Assembly: GCF_947498015.1 (NCBI RefSeq)
Contig: NZ_CANMIR010000005.1
Span: 161,551-225,550 of the forward strand
DNA from: an uncultured Neptuniibacter sp.
Lineage (GTDB): Bacteria; Pseudomonadota; Gammaproteobacteria; Pseudomonadales; Balneatricaceae
Length of the DNA: 64,000 nucleotides
Reading direction: 5' to 3'
Part shown: one piece after another, positions 34,558 through 43,143 of the stretch
How the letters are laid out: the number at the start of each line of letters is the position of its first letter
Numbering within the stretch: position 1 is the first letter of the stretch
Position numbers and translations under genes: made by a program
Notes under the pieces: model-generated
The model's database searches: none
Told to the model about the DNA's origin: nothing
Seen by the model: only the letters and a program-made list of their open reading frames with translations

Positions 34558-36116
34558 AAATTCGCTCCCAAGTAGGCATGGTGCTGAACCTTGATAAGTG
34601 TATCGGTTGTCACACCTGCTCAATCACCTGTAAGAACGTCTGGACCTCTCGTGAAGGTATGGAGTACGGCTGGTTTAACAACGTTGAAACTAAGCCGGGC
34701 ATCGGTTACCCGAAAGAGTGGGAAAATCAGGATAAGTGGAAAGGTGGCTGGATCCGTAAAGCGGATGGCAGCATAGAGCCGCGTATCGGTGGGAAATGGC
34801 GTGTGTTGGCTAATATCTTTGCCAACCCGGACCTGCCAGAGATCGACGACTACTACGAGCCGTTTGATTTCGATTACCAGCATCTGCATAACGCGCCGGA
34901 AGGTAAGCATCAGCCGGTTGCACGTCCACGCTCACTGATCACCGGTGATCGTATGGACAAGATCGAATGGGGCCCGAACTGGGAGGAGATTCTGGGTACA
35001 GAGTTTTCCAAGCGTTCCAAAGATAAAAACTTTGATAACGTGCAGAAGGATATCTACGGCCAGTTCGAGAACACCTTCATGATGTACCTGCCGCGATTGT
35101 GCGAACACTGCCTCAACCCTGCGTGTGTAGCGTCCTGCCCAAGTGGTGCGATCTATAAGCGTGAAGAGGATGGTATCGTTCTGATCGATCAGGATAAGTG
35201 CCGCGGCTGGCGTATGTGTGTCAGTGGCTGCCCATACAAAAAGATCTACTACAACTGGAAAACCGGTAAATCTGAGAAGTGTATCTTCTGTTACCCACGT
35301 ATCGAATCTGGTATGCCAACGGTCTGCTCTGAGACCTGTGTTGGCCGTATCCGTTACCTCGGTGTGATGCTTTACGATGCGGATCGTATCGCAGAAGTGG
35401 CCGCGGCGGGTAGTGAACAGGATCTGTACGAGAAACAGCTGGAGATCTTCCTGGATCCGTTTGATCCGGCCGTGATTGAACAGGCGCGCAAAGATGGTGT
35501 GGAAGATAACGTCATCAAAGCGGCTCAGCAGTCACCGGTTTACAAACTGGCGATGGATTGGAAGCTGGCACTGCCGCTTCATCCTGAATACCGCACGCTG
35601 CCAATGGTTTGGTATGTACCTCCATTGAGCCCGATCCAGTCTGCTGCGGATGCTGGTCAGATCGGTATGAACGGTGCGATCCCGGATGTGGATAGCCTGC
35701 GTATACCTGTGAAGTACCTGGCAAACCTGTTGACTGCCGGTGATGAAAAGCCAGTACTGACTGCACTCAAACGTCTGTTGGCAATGCGTGCTTACAAACG
35801 TGATGAGCAGGTCGAGGGCAAGATCAACCTGCAGGTGCTGGAAGATGCCGGTCTGACTGAACATCAGGCAAAAGAGATGTACCGCTATCTGGCGATCGCC
35901 AACTACGAAGATCGTTTCGTTATTCCAACCAGTCATCGTGAACTGGCGAAGGAAGCGTTCCCGGAACGTAACGGCTGTGGCTTCAGTTTTGGTAACGGCT
36001 GTGCCGGAGGTGAAACTGAGTTCAATCTGTTCGGGGCGAAAAAGCAGAATGTGACCATGGTCGAGAAGATCAGTGGCGTGAAGCAGGTAGATCCGAAGGA
36101 GTTGACTGATGCGTAA
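34554..36116 (+). CDS. narH: Respiratory nitrate reductase beta subunit NarH
   Basis: NarH passes electrons from the NarI hemes to NarG through four Fe-S clusters. The 520 residues have Cys16, 19, 22 and 26 (CIGCHTCSITC), CEHCLNPACVASCPSG, CRGWRMCVSGCPYKK (Trp in place of one Cys, the [3Fe-4S] site) and CIFCYPRIESGMPTVCSETC. The start codon lies in the narG stop, and its own end overlaps narJ by 8 bp. Confidence 0.98.
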   Translation: MKIRSQVGMVLNLDKCIGCHTCSITCKNVWTSREGMEYGWFNNVETKPGIGYPKEWENQDKWKGGWIRKADGSIEPRIGGKWRVLANIFANPDLPEIDDYYEPFDFDYQHLHNAPEGKHQPVARPRSLITGDRMDKIEWGPNWEEILGTEFSKRSKDKNFDNVQKDIYGQFENTFMMYLPRLCEHCLNPACVASCPSGAIYKREEDGIVLIDQDKCRGWRMCVSGCPYKKIYYNWKTGKSEKCIFCYPRIESGMPTVCSETCVGRIRYLGVMLYDADRIAEVAAAGSEQDLYEKQLEIFLDPFDPAVIEQARKDGVEDNVIKAAQQSPVYKLAMDWKLALPLHPEYRTLPMVWYVPPLSPIQSAADAGQIGMNGAIPDVDSLRIPVKYLANLLTAGDEKPVLTALKRLLAMRAYKRDEQVEGKINLQVLEDAGLTEHQAKEMYRYLAIANYEDRFVIPTSHRELAKEAFPERNGCGFSFGNGCAGGETEFNLFGAKKQNVTMVEKISGVKQVDPKELTDA

Positions 36117-36852
36117 TCTAAAAATTATCTCAGCTCTGATGGACTATCCCGAAGCGGAACTGCTGGAAGGCCGTCAGGAGCTGACCACTGAGCTGCGTAA
36201 TGATCCGTTTCTGGATGATGCACAGAAGTCAGCGCTGATCGAATTTACCGACCAGCTCTGCACCTCTGATCTAATGGATCTTCAGGAGGAGTATGTCGGT
36301 CTGTTTGATCGCGGCCGTTCAATCTCACTGCTGTTATTTGAGCACGTTCACGGCGAAAGCCGTGACCGTGGCCAGGCGATGGTGGATCTGATGGCGGTTT
36401 ACGAAAAACAGGGGTTCATGATCGGCCAGCGGGAGCTGCCTGATTACATTCCACTGTTCCTTGAGTTTCTGTCTATCCGACCTGAACAGGAAGTGCGTCA
36501 GTGGTTGGCGGATGTCAGTCATATTCTGGCACTGCTGGAAGCGCGCCTGCATAAGCGTGAAAGCGGCTATGCGGTGCTCTTTGAGGCTCTGTTGAGCCTG
36601 ACGGGTGTGGTGGTCGAACGTGAGGAGCTGAAAGAGAAAGTAGCATCCGAAGCGCGTGATGATACACCGGATGCATTGGATAAAGTCTGGGAAGAGGAGA
36701 TGGTTCGTTTCACCGAGGGGAGTGCACAAGAGGGTGCTCAAGCCTGTGGTGACAGCTTCCTGAACCAACGGCGTGAAGAGCTGGGAGCGGTTCAACCGTT
36801 ACAGATTCAGCCAAGTGCACAACCATCGCCTTCAGGACCAACAGGCTCCTGA
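36109..36852 (+). CDS. narJ: Nitrate reductase assembly chaperone NarJ
   Basis: NarJ is a cytoplasmic TorD-family chaperone that binds the NarG N-terminus and allows Mo-cofactor and FS0 insertion before membrane docking. The 247 residues contain the family core (YVGLFDRGRSISLLLFEHVHGESRDRG split over two motifs: LFDRGRSISLLLFEH and GESRDRGQAMVDL; LPDYIPLFLEFLS). The C-terminal about 40 residues are Pro/Ser/Gln-rich and probably disordered. It overlaps narH by 8 bp. Confidence 0.96.
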   Translation: MRNLKIISALMDYPEAELLEGRQELTTELRNDPFLDDAQKSALIEFTDQLCTSDLMDLQEEYVGLFDRGRSISLLLFEHVHGESRDRGQAMVDLMAVYEKQGFMIGQRELPDYIPLFLEFLSIRPEQEVRQWLADVSHILALLEARLHKRESGYAVLFEALLSLTGVVVEREELKEKVASEARDDTPDALDKVWEEEMVRFTEGSAQEGAQACGDSFLNQRREELGAVQPLQIQPSAQPSPSGPTGS

Positions 36853-36871
36853 GGGGCCCGGGAGACTAATT

Positions 36872-37546
36872 ATGTCATACATTAATGATCTGTTATTTGG
36901 GGTCTACCCCTACCTCGCCGGTGCAGTGTTTCTGATCGGCAGCTGGATTCGCTACGACCGGGAGCAATACACCTGGCGGGCGAGTTCCAGTCAGATGTTA
37001 AGCTCAAAAGGTTTCCGTCTGGCGAGCAACCTGTTCCATGTGGGCGTGTTGTTCATCTTCTTCGGACATCTGGTGGGTTTACTTACCCCGCATGCGGTTT
37101 ACGAACCGTTTATCTCCAGCGGTAATAAGCAGCTGTTAGCGATTATTACCGGTGGCGCAGCAGGTATTGCGTGCTGGATCGGTGCCTTCCTTCTGCTGAA
37201 GCGCCGTTTAGGTGATCCACGTGTGCGTGCAACCAGCACCAAGGCAGATATCTTTATCCTGATACTGCTGTTTGTGCAGGTGACTTTGGGGCTGCTGACC
37301 ATCCCATTCTCTATGGGCCATCTTGACGGTAGTGTCATGCTGCTGTTGGCAGGCTGGGCTCAGAGTCTGGTGACTTTACAAGCGGATGCGGCCAGTCATC
37401 TGGTGGGTGTTGGCTTTATCTACAAGCTACACATCTTTGTCGGGCTGACTATGTTTGTGGTCTTCCCATTCACTCGAATGGTGCATATCTGGAGCGCGCC
37501 GGTGAAATATTTCGCTCGGGGTTACCAGATCGTACGCCAGCGTTAA
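36872..37546 (+). CDS. narI: Respiratory nitrate reductase gamma subunit NarI (cytochrome b)
   Basis: NarI is the membrane di-heme cytochrome b that oxidises quinol for NarGH. From ATG 36872 it has 224 residues with five membrane segments. Heme-ligand His residues are in FHVGVLFIFFGHLVG and in YKLHIFVGLTMFVVF with FTRMVH. GGGAGA precedes this ATG; the longer frame from 36773 overlaps narJ and lacks family similarity. It ends narGHJI proper; a parvulin gene follows after a hairpin. Confidence 0.97.
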   Translation: MSYINDLLFGVYPYLAGAVFLIGSWIRYDREQYTWRASSSQMLSSKGFRLASNLFHVGVLFIFFGHLVGLLTPHAVYEPFISSGNKQLLAIITGGAAGIACWIGAFLLLKRRLGDPRVRATSTKADIFILILLFVQVTLGLLTIPFSMGHLDGSVMLLLAGWAQSLVTLQADAASHLVGVGFIYKLHIFVGLTMFVVFPFTRMVHIWSAPVKYFARGYQIVRQR

Positions 37547-37552
37547 GCACTG

Positions 37553-37583
37553 TTCCACACCTGTACCTGGTGCAGGTGTGGAA
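37553..37583 (+). other. Perfect hairpin between narI and the parvulin gene
   Basis: TTCCACACCTG and CAGGTGTGGAA are exact 11-bp arms around a 9-base loop. No T run follows, so it is not a normal terminator. It may limit read-through or protect narGHJI mRNA. Confidence 0.65.
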
Positions 37584-37613
37584 TCCCTCGAATAGCCTAG
37601 TGAGGAACCTGCC

Positions 37614-38429
37614 ATGCAGCTTATAGATACCACAACACTCTCTTCGGAAGCCCCGGATTTTCCAGATGTGATCGTCAACGGGACTGTGATCGATCCACAC
37701 GCCATATTACAGGAGATGCAGTATTATCCGGCGGAATCGATGGAGCTGTCGCGCCAGCAAGCCGCTCAATCGCTCGTGGTCCGCGAGCTGTTATGGCAGC
37801 GTGCCCTGCAGTTAGGGCTCGCTACGGAGAAAGATTCAGCCGATGATCAGGATATTGTTACGCGGTTACTGGAGCAGGAGGTGACCCTCTCAAGCGCTGA
37901 TGAGGAGAGCTGTCTCTGTTACTACACTGCGAATAAAGAGAAATTCAAAACACCGGTGTTGATTGCCGCCAGCCACATCCTGCTGGGTGCAGATCCACAG
38001 GATCTGGAACAGCGCGATGAAAAGAGAGCGCTAGCTGACAAAATTTTACAACAGTTAGCGTTACAGCCTGAGAGCTTCACGGTATTAGCTGAACAGTACT
38101 CGGATTGCCCCTCAAAAGAGGTCGGTGGTCAGATGGGGCAGCTGGACAAAGGGCAGACTGTACCGGAGTTTGAACGTCAGGTTTTCTCCCTCGATGTCGG
38201 GCTTTCTTCGCGCCCGATTGAAACCCGCTATGGCTACCATATTGTTCGCATCGATCAGAAGGTTGAGGGTGAACAGTTACCGTTTGAAACGGTTGAACAG
38301 AAGATTCGTCAATATCTGCAGGAGAGTAGTTATCGCCGTTCAGTCAATCAGTATATACAACTGCTTGCGGGTGATGCCGATATTGCCGGAATTGAAATTC
38401 AGGGCGCCGATTCCATGTTGGTGCAGTAG
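37614..38429 (+). CDS. Cytoplasmic parvulin-type peptidyl-prolyl isomerase of the nar operon
   Basis: The 271-residue protein has an N-terminal helical half (about 30-115) and a parvulin domain (about 120-215) with VLIAASHILLGAD, FTVLAEQYSDCPSK, GGQMGQLDKGQTVPEFE and YGYHIVRI. No signal peptide is seen, so it should act in the cytoplasm, unlike SurA/PpiD. A NifM-like PPIase next to narI is known from pseudomonads. A role in NarG/NarH maturation is plausible but inferred. GAGGA precedes the ATG; can follows after 9 bp. Confidence 0.9.
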   Translation: MQLIDTTTLSSEAPDFPDVIVNGTVIDPHAILQEMQYYPAESMELSRQQAAQSLVVRELLWQRALQLGLATEKDSADDQDIVTRLLEQEVTLSSADEESCLCYYTANKEKFKTPVLIAASHILLGADPQDLEQRDEKRALADKILQQLALQPESFTVLAEQYSDCPSKEVGGQMGQLDKGQTVPEFERQVFSLDVGLSSRPIETRYGYHIVRIDQKVEGEQLPFETVEQKIRQYLQESSYRRSVNQYIQLLAGDADIAGIEIQGADSMLVQ

Positions 38430-38438
38430 GAGGGGGCT

Positions 38439-39062
38439 ATGTTAAACGACCTTCTTGCGAACAATAAAAAGTGGGCAGAGCAGATGGAAGAGCGCCATCC
38501 CGGCTTCTTCCAGCAGTTGGCAGAGCAGCAGAAGCCTGAGTATCTCTGGATCGGTTGCTCCGATAGCCGGGTACCTGCGAATGAGATTGTCGGCCTGATG
38601 CCGGGGGAGCTGTTTGTTCACAGGAACATCGCGAATCTGGTTCTGCATACGGATCTGAACTGTATCTCGGTACTGCACTTTGCAGTAGAGGTTCTGCAGG
38701 TGAAGCATATTATTGTCTGTGGGCACTACGGCTGTGGAGGAGTGCGGGCAGCGCTGGGGAACCAGGACCTGGGCCTGATCGATAACTGGCTGCGCCATAT
38801 TAAAGATATCGGTTACAGCTATCGTGAAATTCTTGCGGAAGAGCCCAGCAAAGATAGCCGGGTCGATCGCTTGTGTGAGCTTAATGTTAAGCAGCAGGTG
38901 GCCAATATCTGTAAAACCAAGGTGGTTCAGCGCGCCTGGCAGCAGGGGCATGAGCTGGCTGTTCATGGCTGGATCTACAGTATTGAGGATGGTGTGATCA
39001 AAGACCTTAATGTTGATGTTCATGACCAGAGCGCGATGCCAGAGATCTACAATATTTACTGA
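38439..39062 (+). CDS. can: Beta-class carbonic anhydrase
   Basis: This zinc enzyme interconverts CO2 and bicarbonate. The 207 residues carry the beta-class ligands Cys40, Asp42-Arg44 pair (IGCSDSRVPA), His96 and Cys99 (CGHYGCGGV). No signal peptide. A strong AGGAGGGGG lies just upstream. It sits 9 bp after the nar parvulin gene and no promoter is seen between, so it is probably the last gene of the nar transcript. A link to CO2 handling during anaerobic growth is an inference. Confidence 0.95.
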   Translation: MLNDLLANNKKWAEQMEERHPGFFQQLAEQQKPEYLWIGCSDSRVPANEIVGLMPGELFVHRNIANLVLHTDLNCISVLHFAVEVLQVKHIIVCGHYGCGGVRAALGNQDLGLIDNWLRHIKDIGYSYREILAEEPSKDSRVDRLCELNVKQQVANICKTKVVQRAWQQGHELAVHGWIYSIEDGVIKDLNVDVHDQSAMPEIYNIY

Positions 39063-39089
39063 AAATCTATCCCCTATGCACCTAAAAAT

Positions 39090-39105
39090 TACCACCTCTT
39101 AGGTA
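39090..39105 (+). promoter_or_regulatory. NarL 7-2-7 site of the moaA promoter
   Basis: TACCACC-TC-TTAGGTA is a fair NarL pair; each half differs from consensus at its last base. GATAAT (39129-39134) is a likely -10, placing the site centre near -43. No FNR box lies at the 52-bp distance seen in the other three promoters. Confidence 0.65.
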
Positions 39106-39145
39106 TACATCTGTCCCGGAGTGATTGGGATAATCAAAGCAGCTT

Positions 39146-39209
39146 AAGGCTCCTGTATTGCACCCTAACGTCCCCTCGCAACGTTACTAGACCGCAGTAC
39201 AGGAGCCTT
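39146..39209 (+). promoter_or_regulatory. Structured 5' leader of moaA
   Basis: Sixteen-base arms 39146-39161 (AAGGCTCCTGTATTGC) and 39194-39209 (GCAGTACAGGAGCCTT) pair with one mismatch (A opposite G-derived position). An inner hairpin TAACGT/ACGTTA (39166-39186) sits in the loop. The predicted transcript start is only about 5 bases before the helix. No T run follows, so it is not a terminator. It could be a cofactor- or protein-responsive leader; I do not match it confidently to the known Moco RNA motif. Confidence 0.5.
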
Positions 39210-39229
39210 TACTTATCCGGGGGTTATGT

Positions 39230-40231
39230 ATGACAGACGCAGCAGATCAGCTCATCGATGGTTATGGTAGAAAGCTGGATTATATTCGGCTCTCTGTTAC
39301 AGACCGCTGTGACTTCCGTTGTGTCTATTGTATGGCTGAAGAGATGACCTTCCTTCCTCGCGCCCGCGTGTTATCTCTGGAAGAGCTGGCGACACTGGGT
39401 GAGACATTTGTAAATCTAGGTATAAGACGGATTCGCCTGACCGGAGGGGAACCACTGGTACGCCGGGATATCGTCAGCCTGATCTCCAAACTTGCAGCTC
39501 TGCCAGGGCTGGATGAGGTTACCCTGACCACCAATGGCTCCCAACTGGGACGCTATGCGCAGGCATTAAAAAAGGCCGGATTAAAGCGGATCAATGTCAG
39601 CCTGGACAGCCTCAGAGCTGATCGCTTTGCCCAAATGACCCGACGGGATATGTTGGATCAGGTGCTATTGGGTATCGATAAAGCGGTAGAGGTTGGCTTT
39701 GAACGTATCAAGCTGAATGCGGTTGTCATGCGGGGGCACAATGATGATGAGGTACTGGATCTGATCCACTATGCCCAGCAGCGCAACATCGATATCAGTT
39801 TTATTGAAGAGATGCCCCTGGGGCAGATCAGTTCTCACAACCGTCAGCAGGCGTACTGCTCCAGTGAAGATCTACGCCAGATCATTGAAAACAAGTACCC
39901 ACTCATATCCAGTACTGATACGACGGGAGGGCCCTCCCGCTATTACCGGATTCCGGGTAAGCCGGGGCGGATCGGATTTATTTCGCCGCACAGTCACAAC
40001 TTCTGCGCTAGCTGTAACCGTCTACGGGTGACAGCCGAGGGGCGTTTGCTTCTCTGCCTCGGTCAGGAGAACTCCATTGATCTCCGTGCGATCCTACGCC
40101 GGTATCCAGGGGAGTCGGATCGCCTTGAGAGTAGTATTCGTGAGGCGATTAAGCATCGCCCGGAAGGACACCAGTTTTCATTTGACGATCAACCGCAGGT
40201 GCTGCGGTTTATGAATATGACCGGGGGATAG
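39230..40231 (+). CDS. moaA: GTP 3',8-cyclase MoaA
   Basis: MoaA is the radical-SAM enzyme that starts molybdopterin synthesis from GTP. The 333 residues have the N-terminal cluster CDFRCVYC (Cys27, 31, 34), [12 protein letters not shown], and the C-terminal cluster ([15 protein letters not shown] with the later Cys in LLLCLG). It ends with the conserved double Gly needed for MoaA activity. Its stop overlaps the next gene. It starts the moaA-dnr-DGC-moaB-moeA-mobA set; moaC, moaD and moaE are not in this window. Confidence 0.97.
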   Translation: MTDAADQLIDGYGRKLDYIRLSVTDRCDFRCVYCMAEEMTFLPRARVLSLEELATLGETFVNLGIRRIRLTGGEPLVRRDIVSLISKLAALPGLDEVTLTTNGSQLGRYAQALKKAGLKRINVSLDSLRADRFAQMTRRDMLDQVLLGIDKAVEVGFERIKLNAVVMRGHNDDEVLDLIHYAQQRNIDISFIEEMPLGQISSHNRQQAYCSSEDLRQIIENKYPLISSTDTTGGPSRYYRIPGKPGRIGFISPHSHNFCASCNRLRVTAEGRLLLCLGQENSIDLRAILRRYPGESDRLESSIREAIKHRPEGHQFSFDDQPQVLRFMNMTGG

Positions 40232-40233
40232 TG

Positions 40234-40941
40234 ATGCACTGCACACGTTCAGATAAAGATGCGCGTTTGGCAGAAGCGCAACAGCAGGTACGTAAGCACC
40301 TCCTGCTGGCGTCATTGGATGATCAGCAGTTCCAGACATTGATGGCACATGCCCGACTGGTTGATCTTGACTCCGATCAGACCCTGTTTATTCAGGGTGA
40401 TGATGCTGAGCGCTTCTATATCGTCCTGCATGGGCGGGTCAAACTGTTCCGTCTAACCACAGAGGGGCGTGAGATTGTTATGAATGTGCTGAATCAGGAT
40501 GCTGCGGTGGGGGAAGCGGCCATGTTTATGGCTGAGCACCACTATCCGGTCAATGCCAGTGCCATAGAGCATAGTAGTGTTCTGGCGCTGAGTAGTCAGG
40601 TCTATCAACGCCTGTTACGAGATTCCTCTGAAAGCTGTTTTGGCGTGTTGGCTGCGATGGCTTGCCGCCTTCAGAACAGTATGGCTGAGATCGAAACGCT
40701 GACACTGAAAAGTGCTTCACATCGCGTTATCCGGTTTTTGCTGACATTAATTGAGGAGAATGAGGAGCAGGTGGAGTTAAAGCTACCGGTTGCGAAGCAG
40801 TTGATCGCTGCCCGTCTGGCGATGCAGCCAGAAACCTTCTCCCGGGTGATGCGTGAACTGAAAAGTCACGGGGTACTGGAGGTCCACGGGTGTCACTTAA
40901 AGATCATCAGCGTGCCGCGTCTGAAGGAACTGATGCTATGA
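40234..40941 (+). CDS. dnr: Crp/Fnr-family regulator, DNR-like
   Basis: The 235-residue protein has a cyclic-nucleotide-type sensor fold (TLFIQGDDAERFYIVLHGRVKLF) and a C-terminal winged helix (PVAKQLIAARLAMQPETFSRVM). The recognition helix core QPETFSR matches FNR/DNR proteins that read TTGAT-N4-ATCAA. It lacks the N-terminal Cys cluster of FNR, so it is more like DNR, which senses NO through heme. It may act on the five FNR-type boxes seen here. GTG 40231 or ATG 40234 could start it; both touch the moaA stop. The DGC gene overlaps its end. Confidence 0.88.
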   Translation: MHCTRSDKDARLAEAQQQVRKHLLLASLDDQQFQTLMAHARLVDLDSDQTLFIQGDDAERFYIVLHGRVKLFRLTTEGREIVMNVLNQDAAVGEAAMFMAEHHYPVNASAIEHSSVLALSSQVYQRLLRDSSESCFGVLAAMACRLQNSMAEIETLTLKSASHRVIRFLLTLIEENEEQVELKLPVAKQLIAARLAMQPETFSRVMRELKSHGVLEVHGCHLKIISVPRLKELML

Positions 40942-41303
40942 ATGGCAGGGAAGGGCGTAAAACACTGCCGCTGATCTATGCCTGTTCCGGTTGTTCCAGT
41001 GTGGCGCAGCTGGCTAATGATCTTGCTCTCAATTTAGATCATCGGGGGCTTGCTGAGATGTCCTGCATCTCTGGAGTGGGAGGTGAGGTGCCCGCGTTAG
41101 TGAAAACCGCCCGCTCTGGACGAAAGGTGATCGCCTTAGACGGTTGTCCTTTTCACTGTACCGAGGCCTGCTTAAACCGAATCGATGTGGCTGTGGATAA
41201 CCATATCCGGCTCTACGATCTGGGGATTCGAAAGAAACTCGGGGTTAAAGCGTCTGCTGAAGATTTTAGTACTGCGCTCAGGTTTATTGAGCAGCAGATT
41301 TAA
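40938..41303 (+). CDS. DGC-domain putative zinc-binding protein
   Basis: The 121-residue protein contains two Cys-rich loops, YACSGCSSVAQLAN and ALDGCPFHCTEACL. The DGC motif gives the family its name. Function is not established; a metal-binding role is assumed from the cysteines. The ATG overlaps the stop of the dnr-like gene (ATGA), so the two are translationally coupled. moaB follows after 24 bp. Confidence 0.85.
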   Translation: MNGREGRKTLPLIYACSGCSSVAQLANDLALNLDHRGLAEMSCISGVGGEVPALVKTARSGRKVIALDGCPFHCTEACLNRIDVAVDNHIRLYDLGIRKKLGVKASAEDFSTALRFIEQQI

Positions 41304-41327
41304 CGATTGAATATCTGGAGTACCTCC

Positions 41328-41876
41328 ATGGGTCATGCAAAGAAAGATGCCGTTTTTCAGCCTTTGAGTATTGCGGTACTGACTGTCTCAGATACCCGAA
41401 CAGCAGAAACTGATACCTCAGGCGATACTCTGCACTCGGCACTGGAAAGCAGTGGTCACCGACTACATGAGCGGGCTATCAGACCCGATTGTATCTATCA
41501 GCTCCGGGCGGAGGTTTCTCGCTGGATCGCTGATCCAGCAGTGCATATCGTGCTGGTGACCGGCGGAACCGGTTTTACCTATCGAGATACCACCCCGGAA
41601 GCCCTGACGCCACTGTTTGATAAATCGATTGATGGTTACGGTGAGCTGTTCCGGCAGATCTCCTATACCGAAATTGGAACGTCTACAATTCAGTCCCGAG
41701 CTGTTGCAGGGGTGGCCAACAGAACGGTGATCTTCACGATGCCAGGGTCGCCAAAAGCGTGCAGAACCGCTTGGGATAAAGTGATTTCTGAACAGCTGGA
41801 TGCTCGTCATCGCCCCTGTAATTTTGTTGAAATGGTCATGCCAGAGGTTGATACTGCCTGTGCAAGCCGTTCCTAA
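41328..41876 (+). CDS. moaB: Molybdenum cofactor biosynthesis protein MoaB
   Basis: MoaB belongs to the MogA/MoaB family that adenylylates molybdopterin before metal insertion. The 182-residue protein shows LSIAVLTVSDTRT, VLVTGGTGFTYRDTTPEAL, the IGTSTIQSRAVAG region and FTMPGSPKAC. TGGAG supports ATG 41328; the frame is open from a TTG at 41307. It precedes moeA by 16 bp. Confidence 0.93.
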   Translation: MGHAKKDAVFQPLSIAVLTVSDTRTAETDTSGDTLHSALESSGHRLHERAIRPDCIYQLRAEVSRWIADPAVHIVLVTGGTGFTYRDTTPEALTPLFDKSIDGYGELFRQISYTEIGTSTIQSRAVAGVANRTVIFTMPGSPKACRTAWDKVISEQLDARHRPCNFVEMVMPEVDTACASRS

Positions 41877-41892
41877 TTGATAGAGGTCTTTC

Positions 41893-43128
41893 ATGAGTGC
41901 ATGTGGTTGTGATTCCGGACATTCAAAGTTACGTCCCTTTGCTGAGGCGCTAAACCAGTTGATCGATTCCGCGCAGACGGTTTCAGGCGTGGAGAGCATT
42001 AAACTGGAAGACGCGTTTGGACGTGTCCTGGCTGAGGATGTGACCTCACCCATCTCCGTACCTCCTGCGGATAACAGTGCGATGGATGGCTATGTGGTGA
42101 ATACGGCATCTCTACCTGAAGACCTGATGTTGCCAGTGAGTCAGCGCATCGCCGCGGGTGAGCAGGGGGAGGTGTTACAGCCGGGGACGGCGGCACGTAT
42201 CTTTACCGGATCTGAGATTCCACCGGGTGCAGATGCTGTCATCATGCAGGAACAGTGTCAGTTGGTTGGTGATCAGGTGCAGCTGCAGCTCAGACCGGAA
42301 CAGGGGGATCATATTCGACCTGCCGGTCAGGATATTCAGCCAGGCCAGTGTGTGGCTGAAAAGGGGAGCTTGCTGGATGGCCGTTATCTGGGGGTGCTCG
42401 CAGCGGTGGGGGTCGCCGAGGTTAGCGTTTACCGCAGAGTCAAAGTTGCCATTCTGACAACCGGTGATGAGTTGCAGTCGCCGGGTGAAGCGCCTCGACC
42501 GGGCAAAATCTATAATTCAAATTTTTATACGCTGAAAGGTCTGTTAGCGCCGCTGGGTGTGGATATTATCTATCCGGGGATTGTCCCGGATGATCCTGAT
42601 CTCACAACGCAGGCCATACAGGCCGCAGCCGATGAGGCGGATCTGGTGATCAGTAGCGGTGGTGTCTCCGTCGGTGAAGAGGATCATGTCAAAGCCGCGG
42701 TTGAAGCGCTCGGTGAACTGATGCTCTGGCGCCTGGCGATTAAACCGGGCAAACCTTTGGCGTATGGCCGGGTCGGCTCCACGCCATTTATCGGTCTCCC
42801 GGGTAACCCTGCCGCAGTGCTGGTGACATTCCTGATGTTAGCCAGACCCTATCTTCTGCGGATGCAGGGGGTGCAGGATGTGATCCCCGCGCGTTATCCG
42901 GTGAAAAGTGGATTTAACCGCCATAAGTCAGTCTCTCGTGAAGAGTTTTTACGGGCTGCACTGCTACAGAAAGAGGGTGAATGGGTGGCTGCACCTGCCC
43001 ACAGCCAGAGCTCCGGGGTGTTGAGTTCGGCTGTTTTATCAGATGGATTGCTGGTAATTCCAGCAGAGACTACGGTGGCAGAGGGAGATATGCTTGAATT
43101 CATCCCTTTCCATTCCCTACTGGGTTAA
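41893..43128 (+). CDS. moeA: Molybdopterin molybdenumtransferase MoeA
   Basis: MoeA inserts molybdate into adenylylated molybdopterin. The 411 residues have the domain I/III signature PPADNSAMDGYVV, the KVAILTTGDEL start of the MogA-like domain, SSGGVSVGEEDHV, KPGKPLAYG and FIGLPGNPAAV, then the C-terminal beta domain. Length is normal. An N-terminal short Cys-containing stretch (MSACGCDSGHSKLRP) is unusual but within the frame. mobA follows after 15 bp. Confidence 0.95.
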   Translation: MSACGCDSGHSKLRPFAEALNQLIDSAQTVSGVESIKLEDAFGRVLAEDVTSPISVPPADNSAMDGYVVNTASLPEDLMLPVSQRIAAGEQGEVLQPGTAARIFTGSEIPPGADAVIMQEQCQLVGDQVQLQLRPEQGDHIRPAGQDIQPGQCVAEKGSLLDGRYLGVLAAVGVAEVSVYRRVKVAILTTGDELQSPGEAPRPGKIYNSNFYTLKGLLAPLGVDIIYPGIVPDDPDLTTQAIQAAADEADLVISSGGVSVGEEDHVKAAVEALGELMLWRLAIKPGKPLAYGRVGSTPFIGLPGNPAAVLVTFLMLARPYLLRMQGVQDVIPARYPVKSGFNRHKSVSREEFLRAALLQKEGEWVAAPAHSQSSGVLSSAVLSDGLLVIPAETTVAEGDMLEFIPFHSLLG

Positions 43129-43143
43129 TTGGGAGATTGCACT

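Noticed and set aside
39126..39138. TTGGGATAATCAA upstream of moaA as an FNR site
   Set aside because: The spacer is 3 bp and the left half is TTGGG; both are wrong for FNR.
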